Assembly (NCBI RefSeq): GCF_034058155.1
Contig: NZ_CP139148.1
Location: 1,054,001-1,118,000, forward strand
DNA from: Flavobacterium sp. KACC 22761
GTDB taxonomy: Bacteria; Bacteroidota; Bacteroidia; Flavobacteriales; Flavobacteriaceae
Direction: 5' to 3'
DNA: 64,000 nt
The position numbers were made by a program, and so were the translations under genes. Below the pieces are notes generated by a model. The model had not been told where the DNA came from, did no database searches, and saw only the letters and a program-made list of their open reading frames with translations. Positions 8,705 through 17,569 of the stretch are shown piece by piece. Within the stretch, counting starts at the first letter, position 1. Each line of letters opens with the position of its first letter.

Positions 8705-9754
8705 TTACAAGATTAACATCGCATCTCCGTAAGAATAGAATTTGTATCCTTCTTTGATTGCTTCTTCGTATGCTTTTTTCATTAAATCGTGACCACAGAA
8801 AGCAGAAATCATCATCAATAATGTTGATTTTGGAGTGTGGAAGTTTGTAATCATACAGTTTGCAATACTAAAATCGTGAGGAGGGAAAATAAATTTATTT
8901 GTCCATCCTTCGTAAGGATTCAATGTATTTGCAGAAGAAACAGAACTTTCAATTGCACGCATAGAAGTTGTTCCTACAGCACAAATACGTTTTTTCTTTG
9001 CTTTTCCTTCGTTTACAATATCACAAGCTGCTTGAGTGATAATTAATTCCTCAGAATCCATTTTGTGTTTCGATAAATCTTCAACCTCAACTGGGTTAAA
9101 AGTTCCTAAACCTACGTGCAAAGTTACCTCAGCAAAATTTACTCCTTTGATTTCTAATTTTTTCAAAAGGTGTTTTGAAAAGTGCAAACCAGCAGTTGGC
9201 GCTGCTACAGCTCCTTCTTCTTTTGCGTAGATGGTTTGGTATCTTTCAGCATCTTCTGGAGTAACATCTCTGTTGATGTATTTAGGAATTGGAGTTTCTC
9301 CAAGTTCAGTCAATTTATTTCTGAATTCTTCATAAGAACCATCGTATAAGAAACGTAAAGTTCTACCACGAGATGTCGTATTGTCGATTACCTCAGCAAC
9401 TAATGAATCGTCGTCACCAAAATAAAGTTTGTTACCAATACGGATTTTTCTAGCAGGATCTACTAAAACATCCCATAAACGTTGCTCTGAATTTAATTCT
9501 CTTAACAAGAAAACTTCAATTCTAGCTCCAGTTTTTTCTTTGTTTCCGTACAAACGCGCAGGGAAAACTTTTGTATTGTTAAGAATTAAAACGTCTCCGT
9601 CATCAAAATAGTTGATCACGTCTTTAAACATTTTATGTTCGATAGTGTTTTTTTTACGGTCAATTACCATTAAGCGAGATTCGTCTCTGTTTTCTGCTGG
9701 GAATTCAGCCAAAAGTTCTTTCGGTAAGTTGAAATTGAAGTGTGATAATTTCAT
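8705..9754 (-). CDS. queA: S-adenosylmethionine:tRNA ribosyltransferase-isomerase
   Basis: Transfers and isomerises the ribosyl part of SAM onto preQ1-modified tRNA to give epoxyqueuosine, in queuosine biosynthesis. The 349-residue length matches the family. Conserved features include [20 protein letters not shown] near the N-terminus, APTAGLHFS (about residue 186), [10 protein letters not shown] and the C-terminal [12 protein letters not shown]. It is cytoplasmic. It is a single gene here; the IS3 element lies just downstream. The upstream gap of about 400 bp holds a large dispersed palindrome and no gene. Confidence 0.97.
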   Translation of the reverse strand: MKLSHFNFNLPKELLAEFPAENRDESRLMVIDRKKNTIEHKMFKDVINYFDDGDVLILNNTKVFPARLYGNKEKTGARIEVFLLRELNSEQRLWDVLVDPARKIRIGNKLYFGDDDSLVAEVIDNTTSRGRTLRFLYDGSYEEFRNKLTELGETPIPKYINRDVTPEDAERYQTIYAKEEGAVAAPTAGLHFSKHLLKKLEIKGVNFAEVTLHVGLGTFNPVEVEDLSKHKMDSEELIITQAACDIVNEGKAKKKRICAVGTTSMRAIESSVSSANTLNPYEGWTNKFIFPPHDFSIANCMITNFHTPKSTLLMMISAFCGHDLMKKAYEEAIKEGYKFYSYGDAMLIL

Positions 9755-9950
9755 ATTTGAAGTTAGATTTTAAAAAATAAATCTTAGACTTTTTTATCTA
9801 AAATTTTAAATCGCTTGCAAATATACGATTGTGAAATAGGCGTTGTCAAGTGTTTTGGCTTTTATTTTCAAAAGTCCTTGATTTTGTGAGGTTTCGAGAT
9901 GATTTAAAAATGTGTTTTTTCTATAAAAAAGATTTTCAACATATTATTGC

Positions 9951-10155
9951 CATTTGGACGAAGGAGAAATCGCACAAGAAACTCCGCCTCTAAAATTGCC
10001 AATCTTTGTCGATTCACGAGTGTGATTTCTCCTTCAGCAAAATGACAAACTTTGCAATTATAGCCAAATTCAACCATAAAAAAACCTCTGGTTGAAACCA
10101 GAGGCTATGTCTTATAAACTATTTATTTAAATGAACTTATATCACTTATATGGTT
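9951..10155. repeat. Three dispersed Flavobacterium-type palindromes
   Basis: This gene-free gap between queA and aroA holds three units. At 9951-10047 there is an inverted repeat with outer arms GAAGGAGAAATCGCACA and TGTGATTTCTCCTTC and an inner AGATTGGCAAT part. At 10085-10104 there is a perfect CCTCTGGTT/AACCAGAGG hairpin. At 10131-10155 there is a single arm of the ATGAACTTATA...ATATGGTT family, whose complete palindromes are at 38310-38389 and 62584-62644. Confidence 0.75.
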
Positions 10156-10165
10156 CAAAAAAATT

Positions 10166-11395
10166 TTACAATTCTGAAATTTGGAAATTTAAAGCTTTTA
10201 AATCATTCCAGAAATCTGGATACGATTTTGAAACTACTCCAGCATCTTCAATAATAATTGGAACTTTGATTGCTAAAGGCGCGAATGCCATTGCCATACG
10301 GTGATCATTATATGTTCCGATTTTTACGTCGTGATTTATAGTATCAGATTTCACTAAAGTCAAGCTGTCATTAGTCACCGAAATATTCGCTCCTAATTTT
10401 GTCAACTCGATTCTTAACGCTTCTAATCGGTCTGTTTCTTTAATTTTTAAAGTATGAAGACCTGTTAAATGACATCCAATCCCCAAACCTAAACAAGTTA
10501 CAACAATTGTCTGAGCAATATCTGGCGTATTATTTAATTCAAAATTCACATCTTGATAATTGAAACCAGCAACTTTTTCCAAAGTCATTTTATTGTTTTG
10601 GAAAGTTGTTTTCACACCCATTTTTGCATAAAGTGAAACTAATTCCGAATCTCCTTGTAAACTGTTTTCTTTATAACTGCTCAAAGTGATTTTTGCAGCA
10701 TCAGATAGTGCTACCAAACTGAAGAAATACGAGGCAGAACTCCAATCTGATTCCACAACCATTTCTTTTGTTTCAACAGCTTCTTTCGAGAATACTTTGA
10801 TTACGTTTCCTTCAAAACTTGTTTTGATATCTAAATCTGTCAGCAAAGCCAAAGTCATTTTGATGTACGGAATCGAAGTAATTTCTCCTTCTAAAGTCAG
10901 CTCTAATCCATTTTCAAGTTTTGAAGCTACAAGCAAAAGTGCTGAAATATATTGGCTGCTCACATTTGCTGCCAAAGTAACTTTTGAAGCCGTAACTTTT
11001 TTTCCTTTGATTCGAATTGGCGGATAACCTTCTTCTTTTTCATAAGAGATTTCAACTCCCAATTGTCTTAAAGTATCAACCAAAATTTTGATTGGGCGCT
11101 CTTGCATTCTGCTAGAACCTGTCATAACCACTTCTCGGCCTTCGTTTACAGCAAAATAAGCAGTAAGAAAACGCATTGCTGTTCCGGCATGGTGAATGTC
11201 TACAATTTCGTCATTTCCAGCCAAAGCTTTTTGCATAACTTCGCTATCATCAGAATTTGAAGTATTGGCTAAAGTAATATTTGGAAATAAAGCTTTTAAT
11301 AACAATAAACGGTTCGTTTCACTTTTTGAACCTGTGATATTTAGTTGCGAATCATCAATTGTAAATGGTGAATTCGTGCTTAATTTTAAATTCAT
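10166..11395 (-). CDS. aroA: 3-phosphoshikimate 1-carboxyvinyltransferase (EPSP synthase)
   Basis: Joins PEP to shikimate-3-phosphate in the shikimate pathway, upstream of the aromatic operon found later in the window. At 409 residues it is slightly short but complete. Visible motifs are GSKSETNRLLLLKAL at the N-terminus (phosphate binding), GTAMRFLTAYFA, GSSRMQERPI, and the C-terminal TDRLEAL and NDHRMAMAFAP. It is cytoplasmic and is followed by palindromic repeats. It is on the same strand as the MazG-like gene upstream but 133 bp away, with A/T-rich imperfect repeats between. Confidence 0.96.
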   Translation of the reverse strand: MNLKLSTNSPFTIDDSQLNITGSKSETNRLLLLKALFPNITLANTSNSDDSEVMQKALAGNDEIVDIHHAGTAMRFLTAYFAVNEGREVVMTGSSRMQERPIKILVDTLRQLGVEISYEKEEGYPPIRIKGKKVTASKVTLAANVSSQYISALLLVASKLENGLELTLEGEITSIPYIKMTLALLTDLDIKTSFEGNVIKVFSKEAVETKEMVVESDWSSASYFFSLVALSDAAKITLSSYKENSLQGDSELVSLYAKMGVKTTFQNNKMTLEKVAGFNYQDVNFELNNTPDIAQTIVVTCLGLGIGCHLTGLHTLKIKETDRLEALRIELTKLGANISVTNDSLTLVKSDTINHDVKIGTYNDHRMAMAFAPLAIKVPIIIEDAGVVSKSYPDFWNDLKALNFQISEL

Positions 11396-11528
11396 TTTTT
11401 TAATGTAAGTTGTGAATTTTGAATTATGAATGATTAGAAATATAATTCAGCCCCGCAATTTACCACTCCCCGTTCATAATTCAAAATTCAAAACTCATAA
11501 TTCAAAACTTATGAGCGATATTTCACAA

Positions 11529-11855
11529 TTATTTCAATTTATCATTGTTTTTGTGACGATCTTTATCTCTAACCGATTTTAAATCCATTTTTTTGTCAAA
11601 AGCGGCTTGTAAATCGATTCCGGTTTGGTTTGCCAGACATAAAACCACAAAAACAACATCGGCCAATTCTTCACCTAAATCTTTGTTTTTATCACTCTCT
11701 TTCTCAGATTGTTCTCCGTAACGACGTGCAATAATTCGGGCCACTTCTCCAACTTCTTCTGTAAGTTGCGCCATATTGGTCAATTCATTAAAGTAACGAA
11801 CTCCGTGTTCTTTTATCCAAGTATCAACATCAAGTTGTGCATTTTTCAAATCCAT
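11529..11855 (-). CDS. MazG-like nucleotide pyrophosphohydrolase
   Basis: A small all-helical NTP pyrophosphohydrolase of about 108 residues. Seen motifs are LTEEVGEVARIIARRYGE and GEELADVVFVVLCLANQ, the EExxE...ExxD metal-binding pattern of the MazG family. I chose the ATG at 11855 (MDLKNAQLDV) because family members begin there. An in-frame ATG ten codons earlier (11885) would add a Cys-containing tail and sit only 11 bp from the preceding gene's stop. The likely role is removing non-canonical or damaged nucleotides. It is probably co-transcribed with the DUF3857 genes upstream. Confidence 0.88.
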   Translation of the reverse strand: MDLKNAQLDVDTWIKEHGVRYFNELTNMAQLTEEVGEVARIIARRYGEQSEKESDKNKDLGEELADVVFVVLCLANQTGIDLQAAFDKKMDLKSVRDKDRHKNNDKLK

Positions 11856-11896
11856 GATTTCATTTTTTGGACAAAAATAAGCCAAACTTCATTTTT

Positions 11897-13909
11897 TTAA
11901 ATACGCTTTAAAACAATTTTTTCTGTTTCTTTCGCAATCATTCCCTTAAAATATTCTTTCAGCATTTCATACTTTTCTGCAGAAAAAATTGCGTCATTAA
12001 TTTGGCTTGCAATAGAAAATTGCACAGTATTGCCATTTTGAGCAACAACAAATTTAAAGCTTCCTGCATTGTCTTCCATATTTATAGCTGCTGAAGCTGG
12101 CAAAGTTTCAACCGTAAATCCATCCGGAATTTGGATATTGATACTGTATTTCTCCAATTGTGGGAATCCAAAATCTACAGGATATTCTCGAACTTCTTGT
12201 TTAAACGGATTTTTATCATTGGTGAAAAACAACATCGGACTCACATAAATTTTGCCTCCAATTATTTCGCACAAATCATTTCCTGTAAATGAATAGGTTT
12301 CTATAGTAGGCAATAAAATGTCTTTTTCGTTTGTTCGGCTGTAATCGTTGATTTCAATTTTTCCGTTTTTGTTTTCTAATTTCTCCAGATAATCCTCTTG
12401 TTTAACACCATCTATTTTTTGTCTAGTTATTAGCGCCATGTGATCAGAACATTGTCTTCTGGTTTTCCCCGAAATTTTTCCTTCGGCATCGATATTGTAA
12501 CTCATGAAAACAACATCATTTGACGGTTTTTTCGGAGTCAGCTCAATTTCTTCAGAAGTTCCATCTTTACGAATTAATCTTCCAGACCAATTCAATGTTC
12601 TAAAAGGAAGAATATTTGGTGTTGAAAATTTATCAGATGCATCTAATAATAAGTAACCAGTTGGCGTTTCAACTGCGGCAATTACATAATCAAAAGCTGT
12701 TCTGTTAGGAAATAATGCTATTCCGTTTTCACGTGTACTCACCAAGACCGGATTTGCCTCTAAACCTGAGTAACGAAGCATGGAAGTCAACATTAAATTA
12801 ATATCACCAATATTTCCCGTTTTTTCTTTGTATGCTTTTTTAACTCCATTATCACAGTCGTAGCCTTTATAACCATTCCATTTCACATTTGATTTAACAT
12901 GGTTTAAAATCACCCAAATTTTTTCTTCTGGCGTATTTTTTCCTGCTAAAAGGCCTTTTAAATCATCTTCATAATAACCTGTTTTATTTAATTCTGGGCC
13001 AAAACTTTCGTAATCATAAATGGTTTTTGCAACTGAATTCCAATCTGTAGAATACATCTTCATTTGTGAATTTGGAAACTTTGTCATCGATAATTCATGC
13101 TGAATACTTGAAACATAATTATCCATATTGTTAACAAAAGCTTCCTCTTTAATTGCTGGAAAATCTTGTGCTACATAAGTCGTTCTTGTTTCGGTATAAT
13201 CAATTTTATCTGTACTAAATGTCGTTGTTGAAACTTGTCCTTGAGATCTTTCTTTATTTGTAAAAATGATCGATTTTGGGCTTTTTTCAACCGTCATTTT
13301 AGGAAAAACATATCCTTTTTGTCTTGAATTAAAAACATAATACTCTGGAATAGCCGTCATAAACTCCGAGTAATTTACCGGAATCGTTTCTTGAAATTCC
13401 CATTCTCTGATCGATCGGTCACTTGGGCTTTTGATTGTATATTTGTATTCAATTACAGAACCTTCCTTCACATTGGGCATCGTAATTTTCTTTTGAGATC
13501 TGTATTTATTCAAAACTTCGTCAAAAGTACCTTCTGTTTTAAGCTTTGTTTTCTCAATTTTTCCATTTACTAAATTGTAGGTGTAAGCATCTGAAAAATA
13601 TACTTTTTCAGTAAAATTAGACTGTTTATAATACCAAACTGCCTTATTTGCCCAATCGTAACCTTCTTTTTTATAAATTTTGATTCGGGCTTCGACATCG
13701 GTCACAGTTACAAAACCATCTGTTTGATCGTACTCAATTCTTGCTTTTCCCTTTTTGTACAAAATAGCCGCTGGAGCTGCCGAGTCTTTAGGATGTGCTT
13801 TTTGCTCTAGTTCGGCAACAGTTACTTTTCCTAGTTTGAATTCTTGAGCTGTTATTTTTGAAAAAAGCAATAACGCGATTGCAAGACTAAAAAGTTTAAT
13901 TGGTTTCAT
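11897..13909 (-). CDS. DUF3857 and transglutaminase-like domain protein (670 aa)
   Basis: The N-terminal signal peptide (about residues 1-21, ending ITAQ) points to export. A DUF3857 region follows (about residues 55-215; TVTDVEARIKIYKKEGYDWA and MPNVKEGSVIEYKYTIKSP), then a transglutaminase-like core (about 300-400; GNIGDINLMLTSMLRYSGLEANPVLVST) and a C-terminal beta-rich part. In the core the usual catalytic Cys of the G-D-C motif is replaced (GDINLML), so enzymatic activity is doubtful. It lies 26 bp downstream of a paralogue that keeps the Cys. The exact function of this Bacteroidota family is unknown. Confidence 0.88.
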   Translation of the reverse strand: MKPIKLFSLAIALLLFSKITAQEFKLGKVTVAELEQKAHPKDSAAPAAILYKKGKARIEYDQTDGFVTVTDVEARIKIYKKEGYDWANKAVWYYKQSNFTEKVYFSDAYTYNLVNGKIEKTKLKTEGTFDEVLNKYRSQKKITMPNVKEGSVIEYKYTIKSPSDRSIREWEFQETIPVNYSEFMTAIPEYYVFNSRQKGYVFPKMTVEKSPKSIIFTNKERSQGQVSTTTFSTDKIDYTETRTTYVAQDFPAIKEEAFVNNMDNYVSSIQHELSMTKFPNSQMKMYSTDWNSVAKTIYDYESFGPELNKTGYYEDDLKGLLAGKNTPEEKIWVILNHVKSNVKWNGYKGYDCDNGVKKAYKEKTGNIGDINLMLTSMLRYSGLEANPVLVSTRENGIALFPNRTAFDYVIAAVETPTGYLLLDASDKFSTPNILPFRTLNWSGRLIRKDGTSEEIELTPKKPSNDVVFMSYNIDAEGKISGKTRRQCSDHMALITRQKIDGVKQEDYLEKLENKNGKIEINDYSRTNEKDILLPTIETYSFTGNDLCEIIGGKIYVSPMLFFTNDKNPFKQEVREYPVDFGFPQLEKYSINIQIPDGFTVETLPASAAINMEDNAGSFKFVVAQNGNTVQFSIASQINDAIFSAEKYEMLKEYFKGMIAKETEKIVLKRI

Positions 13910-13935
13910 TTTGGTAATTCTTGGTTAGTTTTTTA

Positions 13936-15843
13936 TTAGTTTTTTGTCAGGATAATTTTGGCGTTGTCATTTTTTGAAATCTGTTCCATAAAAAGACGAT
14001 ATTCATCATATTCTTTGTTTGAATATTTTCCTTTGATCAAAAACATACTTCGTTTATAGACTAGCTTATTATTATCTTTTTTAATTATTTCGGTTTTGTA
14101 TTCTCCAAATTTCCCTTTCAATTCATAATTGGCAGGAAGAAACTCGATTGAAAAACCAGCTGGAAGATTCACTTCAATTTCATCAGAATCCAAATAGCCA
14201 CGCTGAATTTCAAATGGATTTTTTCTATTTCTGATGCGCTTCACACTTTGATTATTTTGATTGAAAGCATCAAGAGCAAAAATCATTTTGTTAGCCGAAA
14301 TAGAAGCATAGTTTATTGCGCTTAGCTGTACATCTTCAGTAAAACGAATATTTTCCTTATCGTTTGTAAATGTTATTTTTCCTAACTTAAGATTATTGAT
14401 ATTATCCCAATATTCTTTGTAATGCGCTTCTTTTTCTGTTGGCTGATAAGCTTCAATTCTAAATTTCGAATTGTATTGAGAACCCTCTGATACAATTGAA
14501 ATTGAACCCGAAAAATGCCCATTTTCATCAATTGTATAAACCCCTTTATCTTTTTGGGTATTTCCTTTGTCATCATATACTTTTGTTCGAACAATTTGGC
14601 CACCTTCTGGTTTTACTACCAAAACATCACGGTCATCTGTAAAAGTTCCTTGATAACCAAAAGGATCATCTTGGCTTGTGCATTCCAACCAAGTATAATT
14701 GTCTCCGTTTGGAATTGCCAAAATCATATGATTTCCCTGCATCGAAACAAAATCAGATTGAATATTAGATTTGTAACGATCACCATATAAAATGGTATTG
14801 TATGAAGGCACATCGACTGCTTCTAAAAGTGCTTTTGTATAATTTGAAAGTGCTTTACAATCTCCATATCCTAAACGATCTACATCGCTTGCCTGCATTG
14901 GTTTCCAGCCTCCAATACCAATTGCGATATTTACATAGCGTGATTTTTTCTGCACATAATCGTAAATGATTTTTGCTTTTTTGATTGGATCTTTTTCATT
15001 GCCTACAAGCGCTTTCATTTTTGCTTTGGTTTCTTCTGGCAAAGTGGTTGTTCCCGTAAGAATCTTTTCTCCGTACCATTTCCCAAACGCTTCCCAAGTT
15101 GTTGCAGTTCCATCAACACCTTCGAGATGAAATTTTTCTAGACCCATTATAATTTTTGGAAATAAATCCCCTGGAGACGGACTCAACTCTTCGGCTTTTT
15201 GTGCCAATATATTCGATGCAACATAACTCAGCTTAGTACTGGTTTCTTCTGTCTTTTTTATATTAAACCCAGCAAATTCAAATTCTTTTTTCTTAAAACC
15301 TAAATCGCTTGGAAAAGTGACATTTAGAATACATTTTTCGACACTTTCATTATAATCACTTAAAAAATACCATCGTGGCAAAAAAGCGGTGTTTGAAGTT
15401 TCTGTTTCACAGGTATAAGCAATCGTAAACGGATATGAAATTGGTGTATAATTTAGATAAACCACTCGGTTATCTGAAAAAAGCGTACTGCCGCTTACCG
15501 CGCTCTGATCTCTAAAATCTTTTCGTTTTATTTTTTTGATTTCATTGCCAGTTGCATCATAAACAATTGCCTCGATGCTATTTATTGAAGTCGTTTTGTC
15601 GTAGTGTTCATAAGCTTCAATATCCGAAAGCCCCTTGTCGTTTAAAACCGTTACAACTCTTTGTTTCTTGATAACCATGCTTCTTTGCGAAACAATATTA
15701 ACATCCATTTGGTCTAATCGTACGACCGCATTAGCGTTTTGCTTTAAACTGTCTGGAATTGTAGTAATCGCATAATTTGCCTTTTGAGCATAAAAATTAA
15801 GAGTAGTTAAGAATAAAAATAACGTAAAAAAGGGGTTTCTCAT
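13936..15843 (-). CDS. DUF3857 and transglutaminase domain protein (635 aa)
   Basis: A paralogue of the next gene in the same order: signal peptide (ending NFYAQ), DUF3857 domain (about residues 45-215) and transglutaminase-like core (about 285-390). Here the core has LGYGDCKALSNYTKALLEAVDVPSY with an intact GDC catalytic Cys, followed by a NHMILAIP His region and a CTSQDDPFG Asp region, so a full Cys-His-Asp triad is plausible. The protein should act outside the cytoplasmic membrane. With its neighbour (26 bp away) it forms a two-gene unit, one copy apparently active and the other lacking the Cys. Confidence 0.88.
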   Translation of the reverse strand: MRNPFFTLFLFLTTLNFYAQKANYAITTIPDSLKQNANAVVRLDQMDVNIVSQRSMVIKKQRVVTVLNDKGLSDIEAYEHYDKTTSINSIEAIVYDATGNEIKKIKRKDFRDQSAVSGSTLFSDNRVVYLNYTPISYPFTIAYTCETETSNTAFLPRWYFLSDYNESVEKCILNVTFPSDLGFKKKEFEFAGFNIKKTEETSTKLSYVASNILAQKAEELSPSPGDLFPKIIMGLEKFHLEGVDGTATTWEAFGKWYGEKILTGTTTLPEETKAKMKALVGNEKDPIKKAKIIYDYVQKKSRYVNIAIGIGGWKPMQASDVDRLGYGDCKALSNYTKALLEAVDVPSYNTILYGDRYKSNIQSDFVSMQGNHMILAIPNGDNYTWLECTSQDDPFGYQGTFTDDRDVLVVKPEGGQIVRTKVYDDKGNTQKDKGVYTIDENGHFSGSISIVSEGSQYNSKFRIEAYQPTEKEAHYKEYWDNINNLKLGKITFTNDKENIRFTEDVQLSAINYASISANKMIFALDAFNQNNQSVKRIRNRKNPFEIQRGYLDSDEIEVNLPAGFSIEFLPANYELKGKFGEYKTEIIKKDNNKLVYKRSMFLIKGKYSNKEYDEYRLFMEQISKNDNAKIILTKN

Positions 15844-15906
15844 TAGTAAGTAATTTCTCCAAATATATATTTTTTTTAGAAATCCTTAACATTTGTTCAT
15901 ATTTTT

Positions 15907-16359
15907 TTACTCCCTGTTTTTGCTGTCCATAACAATCGTTACAGGACCGTCATTTAAAAGGCTGACTTTCATATCGGCACCAAAAATTCCGGTTTGGATT
16001 TTTTTGCCAAACTCTTTTTCTAACGATTTTACGAAGTTTTCATACATCGGAATAGCAAAATCTGGTTTGGCTGCTTTTATGTATGAAGGGCGATTTCCCT
16101 TTTTTGTAGAAGCGTGAAGTGTAAATTGGCTCACAGCAATTATATCGCCATCAACATCTTGAACAGAGCAATTCATGACATCATTTTCGTCTCCAAAAAT
16201 TCTCATTTTGATTATTTTTCCAGCAAGCCAATCAATATCTTCCTGAGTATCGGCATCTTCGATTCCAACTAAAATCAATAATCCTTTTTGAATATCGGCT
16301 GTTTTTTGACCGTCAACTGTTACTGACGCTTCGGAAACTCTTTGAATTACAACTTTCAT
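15907..16359 (-). CDS. dtd: D-aminoacyl-tRNA deacylase
   Basis: Removes D-amino acids (and glycine mischarged on tRNA-Ala) from tRNA. The 150-residue length and motifs are typical: MKVVIQRVSEASVTVDG at the start, AVSQFTLHAST (the SQFTL catalytic motif) and the NDGPVTI gating motif near the end. It is cytoplasmic and is encoded 93 bp downstream of rsgA on the same strand, so the two may be co-transcribed. Confidence 0.97.
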   Translation of the reverse strand: MKVVIQRVSEASVTVDGQKTADIQKGLLILVGIEDADTQEDIDWLAGKIIKMRIFGDENDVMNCSVQDVDGDIIAVSQFTLHASTKKGNRPSYIKAAKPDFAIPMYENFVKSLEKEFGKKIQTGIFGADMKVSLLNDGPVTIVMDSKNRE

Positions 16360-16452
16360 TTATTTAAGTCTAAAAGTTCAAAGTCAAAAGTCGAAAGTCT
16401 CGTAAGTTTCCAAAAACTTTATGACATTCGACTTTTGACTTTTAACTAATTT

Positions 16453-17430
16453 TTATTTTCTCGTTTCATCACTCGCGGCACGATCTTCACCATAAGTATC
16501 CGTTCGATAGTGCTCTTCGTCGCCTTCTAAAATTTTAAGATAACTATTGTAACGCGACCAGGCGATTTCATCTTTTTCTAAAGCGGCTTTTATGGCGCAA
16601 TGCGGTTCTTCTTTGTGTAAACAATTGTTAAACTTGCATTGATCTTTTAATTTGAAGAATTCTGGAAAATAACCGCTGATTTCTGATGGTTCCATATCCA
16701 CAATTCCGAAACCTTTAATTCCTGGTGTATCGATAATTCTGGCATCAAATGACAAATCGTACATTTCAGCAAAAGTTGTGGTATGCTGGCCTTGCTTGCT
16801 TTGCTCTGAAATTACGGAGGTTTTCAAATGAAGACTTGGCTCCATCGCATTCACTAAAGTCGATTTTCCGACTCCCGAATGCCCAGAAAACATACTGACT
16901 TTGCCGACCATCATTTCCTTCAGCTTATCAACGCCTTTATTTTCTGTTGATGAAATACGGAGACATTTATATCCAATTTCCTGATAAATATGCTGTAAAT
17001 AAAGCTGATCGTCTAATGTTTGTTCTGTTAAAGTATCGATTTTATTAAAAACAAGAATCGCTTCAATTCCGTAAGCTTCGGCAGTAACCAAAAAACGATC
17101 TATAAAACTTGTAGTTGTTGGTGGATTATCGATTGTAACCAATAAAAAAACCTGATCGATATTCGAGGCAATAATATGAATCTGCTTAGACAGATTAACC
17201 GATTTGCGAACAATATAGTTTTTTCTTTCGTGGATATTATGAATCATTCCGGTCACAGCATCTGAAGTTTCCTCCAATTCATAATCAACAATATCGCCTA
17301 CAGCAATTGGGTTGGTACTTTTTATACCTTTAATTCTAAATTTCCCTTTCATACGGCATTCCAAAAAATCTCCATTTTCAGATTTTACGGTGTACCAGCT
17401 TCCTGTAGATTTATAAACGGTTCCTGTCAT
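16453..17430 (-). CDS. rsgA: Ribosome small subunit-dependent GTPase A
   Basis: A circularly permuted GTPase that helps mature the 30S subunit. An N-terminal OB-fold (about residues 1-75) is followed by the permuted G-motifs NKID (G4), GHSGVGKSTLVNAM (G1), TTTFAEM and DTPGIKGFG (G3). A C-terminal zinc knuckle, CKFNNCLHKEEPHC, has the Cys-Cys-His-Cys pattern. The 325-residue length is typical. A 139-bp A/T-rich gap separates it from the VIT-protein gene. Confidence 0.97.
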   Translation of the reverse strand: MTGTVYKSTGSWYTVKSENGDFLECRMKGKFRIKGIKSTNPIAVGDIVDYELEETSDAVTGMIHNIHERKNYIVRKSVNLSKQIHIIASNIDQVFLLVTIDNPPTTTSFIDRFLVTAEAYGIEAILVFNKIDTLTEQTLDDQLYLQHIYQEIGYKCLRISSTENKGVDKLKEMMVGKVSMFSGHSGVGKSTLVNAMEPSLHLKTSVISEQSKQGQHTTTFAEMYDLSFDARIIDTPGIKGFGIVDMEPSEISGYFPEFFKLKDQCKFNNCLHKEEPHCAIKAALEKDEIAWSRYNSYLKILEGDEEHYRTDTYGEDRAASDETRK

Positions 17431-17569
17431 TCTTTAATTTTAGATTGCAAATTTTAGATTTTAGATTGCTCTTTAACCTCAAAAAATAAAAGGCAAAATT
17501 ACGTTTTTAGAATGGAACAACGCAATTTCGCCTTTTAAATTTGAAATCTAAGCTTTGGATTTCCGAATT

